DNA of 64,000 nucleotides from Lachnospiraceae bacterium (lineage in GTDB: Bacteria > Bacillota > Clostridia > Lachnospirales > Lachnospiraceae): contig JAFZUW010000027.1 of the NCBI GenBank assembly GCA_017618195.1, positions 62,001 to 126,000 of the forward strand, written 5' to 3'. Numbering within the stretch: position 1 is the first letter of the stretch; every line of letters starts with the position of its first letter. The translations under genes and the position numbers were made by a program. The notes below the pieces were generated by a model, which worked only from the letters and a program-made list of their open reading frames with translations, was not told where the DNA came from and ran no database searches. Positions 17,958 to 26,801 of this stretch are shown piece after piece.

Positions 17958-19175
17958 ATGAACCGGATCAAAAAAATCCTACTCGGCATCGTTCTTGTCG
18001 CGGTTGCGGCCGGAACCTGCGTTCTCGTGTATCGTGCTCCCGTATGGAGCAATAAGCTGAAAACGGCTTATACCGAGAAAAAGGCTCCCTCACCGACTCC
18101 CGAAGCCGGCAAGGTGCGCGTTTCCGCGAAACGGATGCGTGAGGATCTGAATAAAGTAAACATTATCCGCTATACCGACGAGGCTTCGGTACTTCTTCTC
18201 GATGAGATCGATATCGCAAGCATCGCGGAGGCGGTTCTCCCTTCCATCGTCTCGGTAGACTGCAAAGTAACTTATCAGGACATGTTCGGACGCCGTTCCG
18301 AAGGCCAGACGTCCGGAACCGGAATCTTTATTGAAAGTAAGGAAGGGCTGCTCTATCTCGTTACCAACCACCACGTGGTGGAAGGAGCTACCGCCGTAAC
18401 GATCACATTTGCCGACGGCGAATCTTATCCCTGTTCCGTAAAGAACTCCGACGCGGCTTACGATCTTGCGATCCTGACGTTAAAGGAGTCTGCTCTGAAG
18501 GAATCGACCCGTGAGGCCGTTAAACCCGCGACACTTGCGGAAAGCAAGGAAGTTCATGTCGGCGATATGGCGATTGCCGTAGGAAACGCCCTCGGCTTCG
18601 GTTCGTCCGTAACCGTCGGCTATATCGGAGCGACCGACCACCGCTACTCTTCCGATTCGGTAAGCCTTTCCCTGATCCAGACCGATGCGGCGATCAATCC
18701 CGGCAACAGCGGCGGCGCCCTCGTGAACATTGAAGGCGAAGTGATCGGAATCAATTCCTCGAAGCTTGCGGCAACCGACATCGAAGGCATCGGATTTGCC
18801 ATCCCGATGACCGTTGCGGTACCGATCATCCGCGATCTGGAGCAGAAAGAGCGGATCCGCGAAAGCGAGCAGGGCTTCTTAGGCGTTTACATTGCCGCGA
18901 TCACCGACGAGCAGATCAATTCTCTCGGATGGCCCGCAGGCATTTACATAAAAGAAATCATCGAAGGCGGTGCTGCCTCGGAGTCCGACCTTGCGGTCGG
19001 CGACATCATTACCGAAGTGAACGGCGTGCCGGTCGCTACGAACGAGCAGCTGCAGTCCCGCATTTCTTCCTACCGCTACGGTACCGTGATCACACTGACG
19101 GTACAGCGTATGGAGGACGGCGTCTACAAGCCGCGTTATGTGGACGTCACACTGAAAGAACGCAAATCCGACTGA
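17958..19175 (+). CDS. Membrane-anchored HtrA/DegP-like serine protease
   Basis: A quality-control protease outside the membrane. From the ATG at 17958 (CGGAGG upstream) it has 405 aa: a signal-anchor helix (residues 7-25), a ~65-residue linker, a trypsin-like domain with the triad His139 (TNHHVV), Asp169 (AAYDLAIL) and Ser251 (NPGNSGGA), and one PDZ domain (about 300-395; AAGIYIKEIIEGGAASES-like with GD.I..VNG). An open frame extends upstream to 17664 but overlaps the divergent gene and shows no ribosome site. The PDZ motif reads AVGDIITEVNG. It stands alone, divergent from the sugar transferase, with a terminator just downstream. Confidence 0.92.
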   Translation: MNRIKKILLGIVLVAVAAGTCVLVYRAPVWSNKLKTAYTEKKAPSPTPEAGKVRVSAKRMREDLNKVNIIRYTDEASVLLLDEIDIASIAEAVLPSIVSVDCKVTYQDMFGRRSEGQTSGTGIFIESKEGLLYLVTNHHVVEGATAVTITFADGESYPCSVKNSDAAYDLAILTLKESALKESTREAVKPATLAESKEVHVGDMAIAVGNALGFGSSVTVGYIGATDHRYSSDSVSLSLIQTDAAINPGNSGGALVNIEGEVIGINSSKLAATDIEGIGFAIPMTVAVPIIRDLEQKERIRESEQGFLGVYIAAITDEQINSLGWPAGIYIKEIIEGGAASESDLAVGDIITEVNGVPVATNEQLQSRISSYRYGTVITLTVQRMEDGVYKPRYVDVTLKERKSD

Positions 19176-19206
19176 ATTCGTTTAAGAACCACAACCTTCC
19201 AAACCG

Positions 19207-19237
19207 AAAAGGAGACGATTGATATCGTCTCCTTTTT
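19207..19237. terminator. Bidirectional terminator between HtrA and glf
   Basis: A 9-bp stem, GGAGACGAT and ATCGTCTCC, with a 4-nt loop. Five Ts follow on the plus strand and four on the minus strand, serving the convergent HtrA and glf genes. Confidence 0.9.
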
Positions 19238-19243
19238 GCCGTG

Positions 19244-20341
19244 TTACAGTTCCTTTTCGCAAAGCGCCAGCGCCGATGCGATTACTTTGTCCATGTCATA
19301 ATACTTATACTCTCCGAGCCGTCCGCCGAAGATCACGCCCTCCTCCCGGTCCGCAAGCGCGCGGTACTTTGCGTACAATGCCGCGTTCTTCTCGTCGTTG
19401 ATCGGATAATAAGGCTCCTCGCCGGGATGCCACTCCGCCGGATACTCTTTCGAGATAACGGTCTGCTCGGTCTTTAATCCCGGATAGAAATGCTTGTGCT
19501 CGATGATCCGCGTGTAAGGGATCTCGCGCTCCGTGTAGTTGACTACGGCGTTACCCTGATAGTTGTCCGTATCGAGCGTTTCCTGCTCGAAACGAACCAT
19601 CCGGTACTCAAGATTGCCGTAGCAGTAATCGAAATACTCATCGAGAGCGCCGGTGTAAATGACCTTCTTGGCAAGGCCGCGGTACTCTTCTCTGTTCTTC
19701 AGATAATCCACGCCGGTCCGTACCTCGATCCCTTCGAGGATCTTCGCGGTCATCTCGGTATAGCCCTTCTCGGGAATGCCCTGGAAACGGTCGTTAAAGT
19801 AGTTGTTATCGTACGTAAAACGCACCGGAAGCCGTTTGATGATAAATGCGGGCAGATCCTTGCAGTCACGTCCCCACTGCTTTTCGGTGTAGCCCTTCAC
19901 GAGTTTCTCGTAGATGTCCTTTCCGACGAGGGAAACCGCCTGCTCCTCAAGGTTCTTAGGGTTCTCCACCTTAGCCTCGAGTTTGGCCGCTTCAATTTTC
20001 TCCTTTGCCTCTTGAGGCGTGCGGATGTTCCACATCTTCGAGAACGTATTCATGTTGAACGGCAGATTGTAAAGCTCGTCCTTATACACCGCGATCGGCG
20101 AATTCACGAAGTTGTTGAACTCGGTAAAGCGGTTCACATACTCCCAGATCTTCTTGTCGGAAGTATGGAAGATATGCGCGCCGTACGTGTGCACCGGAAT
20201 CCCGCACACATCCTCGCAATACGCGTTTCCGGCGATATGGCCGCGCCGGTCGATGACAAGGCAGGAATATCCTTTGTCGGTCGCCTCGCGGGCAAATACG
20301 GAGCCGAACAGACCTGCTCCGACGATCAGATAATCATACAT
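19244..20341 (-). CDS. glf: UDP-galactopyranose mutase
   Basis: A flavoenzyme converting UDP-galactopyranose to UDP-galactofuranose for cell-surface glycans. At 365 aa it has the FAD-binding start (YLIVGAGLFGSVFA), RRGHIAGNAY, YGAHIFHT and the substrate-binding block KQWGRDCKDLPAFIIKRLPV, ending in GGRLGEYKYYDMDKVIASAL. All are diagnostic for Glf. CAGGAGAG lies upstream of the ATG. It follows the cytidylyltransferase gene by 21 bp, which suggests both serve surface polysaccharide synthesis, although that neighbour may belong to isoprenoid synthesis instead. Confidence 0.96.
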   Translation of the reverse strand: MYDYLIVGAGLFGSVFAREATDKGYSCLVIDRRGHIAGNAYCEDVCGIPVHTYGAHIFHTSDKKIWEYVNRFTEFNNFVNSPIAVYKDELYNLPFNMNTFSKMWNIRTPQEAKEKIEAAKLEAKVENPKNLEEQAVSLVGKDIYEKLVKGYTEKQWGRDCKDLPAFIIKRLPVRFTYDNNYFNDRFQGIPEKGYTEMTAKILEGIEVRTGVDYLKNREEYRGLAKKVIYTGALDEYFDYCYGNLEYRMVRFEQETLDTDNYQGNAVVNYTEREIPYTRIIEHKHFYPGLKTEQTVISKEYPAEWHPGEEPYYPINDEKNAALYAKYRALADREEGVIFGGRLGEYKYYDMDKVIASALALCEKEL

Positions 20342-20362
20342 AACAACTCTCCTGCGAACCGT

Positions 20363-21079
20363 TTATTTGCTCTCCGCCCGAAGCAGCGCTTCCGCCGTTC
20401 GGAGATCGTCCGGTCCGGTAATCTTTATATTTTTCTCGGAACCGGGGATGATCATTGCCCGGATCCCTTTGCAGGCATACAGCCCGCATAAATCGGTCGA
20501 AACGCTGCGTTCCTCGTCCGTCATGGACTCAAGCAGGTTCTTAAGCGCGCCGAGGCGTGCCGTCTGCGGCGTCTGCGCCCGGTAGTAAAGGCTTCGGTCG
20601 GGAACCGCTTCGACTTCTTTTCGGTCGGAACTTAAAAGCAGCGTATCGGTCGTCGGAATCGCGACCGTACTGACATCGGCCGTCTCCATCGAACGAACGC
20701 TTTCCGCGATCATCCGCTCCGTTACGAAGGGACGCACCGCGTCGTGCGTAACGATGATATCCTCTGCCGACGCACCGGGCTGTCCGTATGCCGCTTCACA
20801 GAGATTTTTAAGCGTTTCGTTCCGGTTTGCTCCGCCTGCCGTAACAATGACGGGCTTTTCGGAATGCAGTATCTCACACTGCTCTCGTGCGATCCGTTCG
20901 GTCTCTTCGATATATTCCGCGGGAGCTCCGATCACAATGCCGTCTATCTCCCCGGATGCAAGAAATACGCTTAAGGAACGGCCGAGGATCGTCTCCCCGC
21001 CGATCCGCAGAAACTGCTTCGGAATCGCGCTTTTCATACGCGTGCCGGACCCGCCGGCAACAATTGCCGCCCAGACCAT
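20363..21079 (-). CDS. IspD/TarI-family cytidylyltransferase
   Basis: Transfers CMP from CTP to a sugar-alcohol phosphate. The 238-aa protein has the nucleotide-binding start AAIVAGGSGTRM...PKQFL, GGANRNETLKNL, THDAVRPFV and YRAQTPQT. The family contains IspD (2-C-methylerythritol 4-phosphate, isoprenoids) and TarI/Bcs1 (ribitol 5-phosphate, teichoic acids or capsule). TRPFVTERMI and the TDLCGLY segment look somewhat more like TarI, and glf is adjacent, but no ribitol-5-phosphate reductase gene is nearby. The ATG at 21079 overlaps the leuA stop as TGATG; a GTG one codon upstream is also possible. Substrate is left open. Confidence 0.85.
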   Translation of the reverse strand: MVWAAIVAGGSGTRMKSAIPKQFLRIGGETILGRSLSVFLASGEIDGIVIGAPAEYIEETERIAREQCEILHSEKPVIVTAGGANRNETLKNLCEAAYGQPGASAEDIIVTHDAVRPFVTERMIAESVRSMETADVSTVAIPTTDTLLLSSDRKEVEAVPDRSLYYRAQTPQTARLGALKNLLESMTDEERSVSTDLCGLYACKGIRAMIIPGSEKNIKITGPDDLRTAEALLRAESK

Positions 21080-22773
21080 CACACGCCTTCCTTTCCGGCC
21101 TGCTCCATCTCAAGGAGACGGTTCACCGCACAGAATACGGCACGGATGGAAGCTCTCGTAATGTTCGAACTGATACCGACGCCGAACGTGCTGTCGCCGG
21201 TCGAAGGATTGTTCATCGCCACATATGCGGCAGCCTGCGCTTCGGAACCGGTCGTCAAGGCGTGCTCGGTGTAATCCAAAAGCTTTAACGTAATGCCGAG
21301 GAAGTCCTGAAGGCCCTTCTTAACGGCATCGATAGGACCGTTACCGGTGCAGTCCTTCGTGTAAACCTTCCCCATGTATTCGAACTTCAGCAGTGCATGC
21401 GTAACCTGCGACTCTTCGTCGGAACGGTCATCCACATTGCATCGTAAGAAATGAAGCGGATACTTGCGCTGCAGATATTCCCTGCGGAATACTTCGAGCA
21501 TCTCTTCGGGAGTAACCTCGCCGCCCTTCTGCTCCGCGAAAACCTGAACGGCATGGGCAAACTCGCGGTGCATGTTCTTCGGAAGCTTGAAGCCGTGCTC
21601 CCGCTCCATGACAAATGCGACGCCTCCTTTGCCGGACTGGCTGTTGATCCGAACAATCGGCTCGTAGAACCGTCCGATGTCGGTCGGATCGATCAGAAGA
21701 TACGGAACAAGCCAGGTGTTTCCGCCGCGTTCGCGCATCGCCTGGAAGCCTTTCCGGACCGCATCCTGGTGCCCGCCCGAGAAGGCGGTAAATGCGAGGT
21801 CGCCCGCGTACGGATGACGCGCCGGGATCGGCATCTTGACAAGTCTCAGATACGCTTCCGAAATCGCGTGGATATTCTCGAGATTAAGTCCCGGATCGAT
21901 TCCCTGCGCAAACAGGTTATAAGCAATCGTCAATAAGTCCGCGTTGCCGGTCCGCTCTCCGTTTCCGAAAAGCGTTCCCTCAACCCGCTCAGCACCCGCT
22001 AAAAGCGCCAGTTCGGATGCGGCGATGCCGGTTCCTCGGTCATTGTGCGTATGCACGCTCAATTCCACCGAATCGCGGTATTTCATGTGCTTTGAGACCC
22101 ATTCCACCTGGTCCGCGTACACATTGGGCGTATTCAGTTCCATTGTTTCGGGAAGATTGATAATGGCTTTGCGCTCCGGACCCGGCTGCCATACGTCGAG
22201 TACGGCGTCAATGACCTGTACCGCAAAATCCGGTTCGGTCCCGCTGAAACTCTCCGGGGAATATTCAAGAACGACATTGCCTTCGAACCGTTCCGCACAC
22301 TCCTTTACCGTCTTAACCGCATTCACGGCAATCTGAAGGATCTGCTCCCGGTCCATATGAAATACGACGTCCCGCTGCAAAACGGAAGTCGGATTGTAGA
22401 TATGCATGATTACGTTCTTAAGGCCCTTTGCCGCCTCAAAACTCGTGCGGATCTGCTCGTCGCTGCATTGCATCAGAAGCTGGATGCGGCAGTCATCCGG
22501 CACATTCTCCTTTTCGGCAAGATGCCTTACAAACTCATATTCGATCGAAGACGCGGCGGGAAATCCCACTTCGATATCCCGGAATCCGATCGCAAGCAGC
22601 AGGTGAAACAGCTCGGTCTTCTCTTCGACGTTCATCGGCTCGACAAGGGCCTGGTTGCCGTCGCGAAGGTCCACGCTGCACCATCTGGGCGCACTAAAGG
22701 AAACTTTCCCGGGCCACTCGCGCCCGGGAAAATCTAAAACCGGATTTCTTTGATACCGATCGTAATTCTTCAT
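21079..22773 (-). CDS. leuA: 2-isopropylmalate synthase
   Basis: Condenses acetyl-CoA with 2-oxoisovalerate in the first committed step of leucine synthesis. At 564 aa it is the long actinobacterial/clostridial type, beginning MKNYDRYQRNPVLDFPGREWP. The catalytic TIM barrel has WCSVDLRDGNQAL and the metal-binding SVHTHNDRGTG. The C-terminal regulatory domain (FEYMGKVYTKDCTGNGPIDAV) suggests leucine feedback inhibition. Other leu genes are absent. The stop overlaps the cytidylyltransferase start, an unusual pairing. I saw no T-box or leader peptide upstream. Confidence 0.95.
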   Translation of the reverse strand: MKNYDRYQRNPVLDFPGREWPGKVSFSAPRWCSVDLRDGNQALVEPMNVEEKTELFHLLLAIGFRDIEVGFPAASSIEYEFVRHLAEKENVPDDCRIQLLMQCSDEQIRTSFEAAKGLKNVIMHIYNPTSVLQRDVVFHMDREQILQIAVNAVKTVKECAERFEGNVVLEYSPESFSGTEPDFAVQVIDAVLDVWQPGPERKAIINLPETMELNTPNVYADQVEWVSKHMKYRDSVELSVHTHNDRGTGIAASELALLAGAERVEGTLFGNGERTGNADLLTIAYNLFAQGIDPGLNLENIHAISEAYLRLVKMPIPARHPYAGDLAFTAFSGGHQDAVRKGFQAMRERGGNTWLVPYLLIDPTDIGRFYEPIVRINSQSGKGGVAFVMEREHGFKLPKNMHREFAHAVQVFAEQKGGEVTPEEMLEVFRREYLQRKYPLHFLRCNVDDRSDEESQVTHALLKFEYMGKVYTKDCTGNGPIDAVKKGLQDFLGITLKLLDYTEHALTTGSEAQAAAYVAMNNPSTGDSTFGVGISSNITRASIRAVFCAVNRLLEMEQAGKEGV

Positions 22774-22885
22774 AACGTCCTCTTCTTATCCGCAGCATCC
22801 CGCCGCGGGTTCATTGTTCCGTCCGATGCCGCCTTGATGCCGCGGCTTCGGTCTACGGTCCGCCGCTCCGGCTGCGTCTTTCTTC

Positions 22886-23152
22886 TTACTCGATGCCGAA
22901 CTTATTGTTCACGGCCTCGATAATCTCTCTTAAAGTGTCTTCCTCACCCTCGCCGTCACAGACGATCGTGACGTATTCGCCGCATTTGACCTGCGCGCTC
23001 AGAATTCCGAGCACGCTCTTTGCGTTAACATCATATTCTCTGACTTTGAGATACACTCTGCAGGGCCGGGTAAGCGCAATCCGGCTCATCTCTCCGGCAG
23101 GCTTGATATGAAGACCTTTGACATTCATAACTTGTACGGTTTCCTGTACCAT
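22886..23152 (-). CDS. HPr-like phosphocarrier protein
   Basis: An 88-aa HPr-fold protein. The phosphorylated histidine is present in GLHIKPAGEMSRIA, but the Arg that normally follows two residues later (HxRP) is Lys, and the regulatory serine region reads NAKSVLGIL. Canonical HPr has AR or AA-rich surroundings, so this is probably a paralogue of ptsH such as a Crh-like or regulatory form. The ATG at 23152 has AAAGGAG six bases upstream; an earlier ATG at 23158 directly abuts that site. It is 42 bp downstream of cdaR and is the last gene of the c-di-AMP operon. Confidence 0.88.
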   Translation of the reverse strand: MVQETVQVMNVKGLHIKPAGEMSRIALTRPCRVYLKVREYDVNAKSVLGILSAQVKCGEYVTIVCDGEGEEDTLREIIEAVNNKFGIE

Positions 23153-23194
23153 GGGCATCTCCTTTCCGGGCGGCTGCATGCGCCCTTTCGCGGC

Positions 23195-24484
23195 TTACTG
23201 CTCTGCTATCGTCAGCTCCGCCGTGCTTTCGGTCTTAATCATCTTCAGATTATCCTCTGAGATGTTTCGGTTATCAATATTCAGCTTGATCGGGAACTCC
23301 TGCGTTCCGGCCTTCGTTACGCCCTTCAGATCGACGGAAAGCTTCAGATCCGCAACCGACGTGATCAGATCGAGATCGGGCTTCAGTCCGGTGATCACAA
23401 CCGTATTGGTCGTCTCGCCGTCCGGTCCCTGATGAAGCACGAACCCTTCCGGCATATTCTGTACGTTCAGTTCCTCAACGGAAAATGTGAATGACTTTTC
23501 AACAATCGGTTCAATCGTAATATCCACGGATACAACCGAGTTCACAGACTTCAGATATACGCCCTCGGGAAGGTATTTCGTAAGGTCGAAATCCTTCGTG
23601 ACGGGCTTGCCCTGTTTGATAAGCGGCTCGTCGGTTTCAAATGAGAGCCTTATCGGCGTTACCGAACGGAGCATTGCTTCCGATGCGGCAATCCGGACTT
23701 CCTTCGGGCTGTAGTCCACTTTATAAATTCCGAAGCCGTTCATAACCTCGGTATTGCTCGTATTAACCTCAACTGCGACGTCCTTCGTGGGAAGCATTTC
23801 GATTTCCACCTGAACGCCCTTCTGGGACAGCTCAAGAGACGGCGCATCCATCTCGTTGCCGTCCTTGTCGTACGGCTTTAACTCGACGTATTTGGTTGTC
23901 GTGCTCATCGTCGAAATATCGATCTGCGCAACGAGTTTGCCGACTTTCGCAACAACTTCCTCAGGACCCGTTACGGTCAGGAGTTTCGAGCTCATCGACG
24001 TGCAGATGGCGTATTTGTCATCCGGAACGTTAATGATGTCTTCTACGACGTTGACAAGCGCGGTAGCGCTCTTCACAAGCTTAACCTGCATAACGGTTTT
24101 GGACTGGCTCACGACTTCGACGTTTTTGGGAACGCTGCCCTTCTTCTCAATCTTGATCGGGATAGCGTTGACGCCGACGAAATCGTTAAAGTCCGCATAC
24201 GCGACGAAATCGGAAGCCGCAAGGCCTTCGAGTTCGGAACGCGTTCCGGTGATCTTGATGGAAACCGTTCCGGTCGTCAGGATGTCGATTGACAGATCCT
24301 TGTTCTCTTCCAGATTGTTGAAATCGTCCTTATGTCTTGTTTCCAGAGAGATTCCGTCAATCTGTTTGGTTGTCTTCGGGTCCGAAAGACTCATGATAAC
24401 GACCCAGATCAGAAACGCCAGAACAAAGGAAAGAAGCTTCATTCCGATGTTTCTGCTAAAGACTTCTTTAAGCTTTTTTATCAT
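23195..24484 (-). CDS. cdaR: CdaR-like YbbR-domain protein
   Basis: A partner and regulator of the diadenylate cyclase CdaA. The 429-aa protein has a short cytoplasmic start, one membrane helix (IGMKLLSFVLAFLIWVVIM, ~14-32) and about four YbbR repeats in the extracytoplasmic part, each with the family's beta-rich pattern (e.g. AVTGPEEVVAKVGKLVAQIDIS-like segments). It overlaps the 3' end of cdaA by 17 nt, as in most Bacillota. The usual third gene, glmM, is not here; an HPr-like gene follows instead. Confidence 0.9.
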   Translation of the reverse strand: MIKKLKEVFSRNIGMKLLSFVLAFLIWVVIMSLSDPKTTKQIDGISLETRHKDDFNNLEENKDLSIDILTTGTVSIKITGTRSELEGLAASDFVAYADFNDFVGVNAIPIKIEKKGSVPKNVEVVSQSKTVMQVKLVKSATALVNVVEDIINVPDDKYAICTSMSSKLLTVTGPEEVVAKVGKLVAQIDISTMSTTTKYVELKPYDKDGNEMDAPSLELSQKGVQVEIEMLPTKDVAVEVNTSNTEVMNGFGIYKVDYSPKEVRIAASEAMLRSVTPIRLSFETDEPLIKQGKPVTKDFDLTKYLPEGVYLKSVNSVVSVDITIEPIVEKSFTFSVEELNVQNMPEGFVLHQGPDGETTNTVVITGLKPDLDLITSVADLKLSVDLKGVTKAGTQEFPIKLNIDNRNISEDNLKMIKTESTAELTIAEQ

Positions 24485-25337
24485 GTTTCTTCCATTCCTT
24501 TCTGAATCGCAGACGGTTGGTGGGCGTCTGCTTTTCCTGGAATTCCAGAAGCTTGTTGGAAAGGTACTCTTCGTCCACGCCGCGGATCAGCTGACCCTTC
24601 TGGGCGATGGATACTTTTCCGTTCTCTTCGGAAACAATGATAACAAGCGCATCCGTAACCTCGCTTACGCCGACGCCTGCGCGGTGTCTCGTACCGAGAT
24701 CCTTGGAGAGCCTCATATTGTCGGAAACGGGCAGAATGCATGTTGCCGCTGCCGCACGGTTTCCGCGGACAATCACCGCACCGTCATGGAGCGGCGTATT
24801 TTTCTCAAAAATGTTGATGAGAAGGGCTGCCGACACGATCGAATCGGTCTTGATGCCGCTCCGCTCGTAGTCTTCGAGGCTTACCACGCCCTCCATACAG
24901 ATCAGGGCGCCGGTCTTAACCTTTGCCATCTCAAAGACGCCGGTAACGATCTCGTTGCGCGTCTCGTCGGAGTACCGCTCATGCGTTCCGGACGGGTCCG
25001 CGAACAGGCTGAACAGCCTTCTCGAACCAAGCTGCTCAAGCGCTCTTCGAAGCTCGGGCTGGAATATGATGAACAGCGCGATAATACCGACGTTAATGGT
25101 ATTCACGAATATCCATAAAATTGCATTGAAACGGAGTATGGATGCTACGGCCCATACCAGAACGAGCACAATCAGACCTTTTACCAGATACCATGCTCTC
25201 GTACGCAGTATCCACTTCATCAGATGGTAGATGACAAATGCGATGAGCAGTATCTCGACAAGGTCAAGCGGGTGAATCCGCGGGATCAGCAGACTGCTGA
25301 AATACTTCGAAAAGAAATCCGTAATATTATCCCACAC
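24468..25337 (-). CDS. cdaA: Diadenylate cyclase CdaA
   Basis: A membrane-bound enzyme making c-di-AMP from two ATP. At 289 aa it has three N-terminal helices (from ~25 to 100) and a DisA_N catalytic domain with both active-site motifs, DGAVIVRG (DGA) and GTRHRAGVGVSE (RHR). It starts with GTG at 25337, eight bases after AAAGGAGG. It lies 15 bp downstream of a large unknown membrane protein and overlaps cdaR. c-di-AMP controls potassium and osmolyte uptake and wall homeostasis in Gram-positives. Confidence 0.95.
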   Translation of the reverse strand: MWDNITDFFSKYFSSLLIPRIHPLDLVEILLIAFVIYHLMKWILRTRAWYLVKGLIVLVLVWAVASILRFNAILWIFVNTINVGIIALFIIFQPELRRALEQLGSRRLFSLFADPSGTHERYSDETRNEIVTGVFEMAKVKTGALICMEGVVSLEDYERSGIKTDSIVSAALLINIFEKNTPLHDGAVIVRGNRAAAATCILPVSDNMRLSKDLGTRHRAGVGVSEVTDALVIIVSEENGKVSIAQKGQLIRGVDEEYLSNKLLEFQEKQTPTNRLRFRKEWKKHDKKA

Positions 25338-25352
25338 GGTAATTGCCCTCCT

Positions 25353-26801
25353 TTACTCGTAGTCGTCGTCTCCTTTGTTTTCGGACTCTTCGGCTTCCGC
25401 ATAGTCATCCGAACTTTCTTCGGACTGTGCGAAATACGTCGCGCCTTCCTCGTCCGGCTCTTCCTCGTCCGGCTCTTCCTCACTCGGATCCTTCCGGGAG
25501 GCATTTGCTTTCCCCTTAATTCCGGGGATCACGGATTTAAGCTTATTAAACCGGCTGCGGACAGCCTCCAGAACAGACTCTTTTGTGCCGGACTGTTCTC
25601 TCGGTCCCGTGATTTCCGCACCGTCTTCTTCGTCCCGATCGCGGTCCCAGTCACGGTCGCGGTCGATTCCGTGCACTCTCGGACCCTTGATGACAACTTC
25701 GTCCTCTTCATCATCGTCGTCATCATATCGCGGAGCCACGTCGCGCCGCAGACGCTTCGCAAGCGCCGGCGTCAAAGGCTTCGCATACGGACGTTTGCCG
25801 CCTGAAAGCATGGACTCCATCGCTTCAATGGCTTCCGTCTCTTCCTCATCTTCGGACAGCGGCTCGTCCTTTGCCGGCTTCGGCCTGCGGACGGTACGCT
25901 TCGGCGATTCGGGAGTGATCTTCGGAACCGCGGTCACGTAATAGTAATACCGCTCATCCTCAAACTGGACGCGCTCCGCTCCCGCGTAATCGAGCGTCCT
26001 CCAGAAATACATTGCGACAAATGCCGCGACCGCACAGAACAGGCAGTTGATAACCATGGGTACGATCTCGAGCTCGGTATTTGCGATCAGCGAGCCGATC
26101 ATAGATGCAAGGATCATTACAACCGTTCCGACAAGAATGCTGATCTCGAACGAGTAGTCCATCCGGATCGAACGGATCACGCAGATGAAAATGATTACGA
26201 CGGCAAATACGAACATCATCACGTACATCGGCGGATTGTTCAGTAAGTCGTCCAGAATGTCAATGTAAATCGTCAGCGCCTGATCCTTCAGCGCTTTCAG
26301 CTGGTCGATCGTTACAATGTTGTTCGTAACGGCCTTCAGCATAAAGTAGGCAACCACGCCGCATGCAGCGGGAACGATCGAAAGAACTCCTCCGAAAACA
26401 CCCAAAAACAGCGGCACCGCATAAGGCATTCCGATTGAAATGAATAACGGCGTTGCTACGACAACCGCGCCTTCCTTCGGCGTAAACCGTAAGAAGAACA
26501 GATACAGGATCATAAATACGAGCATTACCGTGACCGCGATCAGAACCGATGCCGTCAGCAGCTGCAGGAATACGTACATAACCGCCAGAAATACCATCAA
26601 AGAGGTCGGCAGGAACGCTCCGACAAGGGCAAATGCGATAACCGCGCCGGTGCCCGAAAGCGTTGAGTTATATCCGATGATCCCCGCCGCCTTCTTCAAA
26701 GCGAAGAACATCAAAGCAAATTTCAGGGCCGTATTCACGACGAAATCATATTTCTGATAGATTTCCGTGATCTTGGCCCGAATGGCCAGAATAATTGTCA
26801 T
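25353..26801 (-). CDS. Unknown polytopic membrane protein with acidic disordered tail (cdaA operon)
   Basis: A 482-aa protein I do not recognise. The first ~290 residues hold about eight to nine hydrophobic helices, including ALVGAFLPTSLMVFLAVMYVF and LTASVLIAVTVMLVFMILYL. From ~300 on the protein is highly charged: basic (KRTVRRPKPAKD), then acidic runs (DEPLSEDEEETEAIEAM, DDDDDEEDEVV, and a repeated EEEPDE), probably disordered and cytoplasmic. The ATG at 26801 overlaps the upstream stop as ATGA; an extension to 26864 lies wholly inside that gene. Its place directly before cdaA suggests a role in c-di-AMP or envelope control. No transport motif was seen. Confidence 0.8.
   Translation of the reverse strand: MTIILAIRAKITEIYQKYDFVVNTALKFALMFFALKKAAGIIGYNSTLSGTGAVIAFALVGAFLPTSLMVFLAVMYVFLQLLTASVLIAVTVMLVFMILYLFFLRFTPKEGAVVVATPLFISIGMPYAVPLFLGVFGGVLSIVPAACGVVAYFMLKAVTNNIVTIDQLKALKDQALTIYIDILDDLLNNPPMYVMMFVFAVVIIFICVIRSIRMDYSFEISILVGTVVMILASMIGSLIANTELEIVPMVINCLFCAVAAFVAMYFWRTLDYAGAERVQFEDERYYYYVTAVPKITPESPKRTVRRPKPAKDEPLSEDEEETEAIEAMESMLSGGKRPYAKPLTPALAKRLRRDVAPRYDDDDDEEDEVVIKGPRVHGIDRDRDWDRDRDEEDGAEITGPREQSGTKESVLEAVRSRFNKLKSVIPGIKGKANASRKDPSEEEPDEEEPDEEGATYFAQSEESSDDYAEAEESENKGDDDYE

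Noticed and set aside
22774..22885. Leader peptide or T-box for leuA
   Set aside because: This stretch lies upstream of leuA on the minus strand but shows no leucine-rich short frame, specifier hairpin or terminator. It is GC-rich with only short self-complementarity.
23856..25118. Plus-strand frame of ~420 codons across cdaR and cdaA
   Set aside because: It covers two well-supported minus-strand genes and shows no domain or ribosome site.
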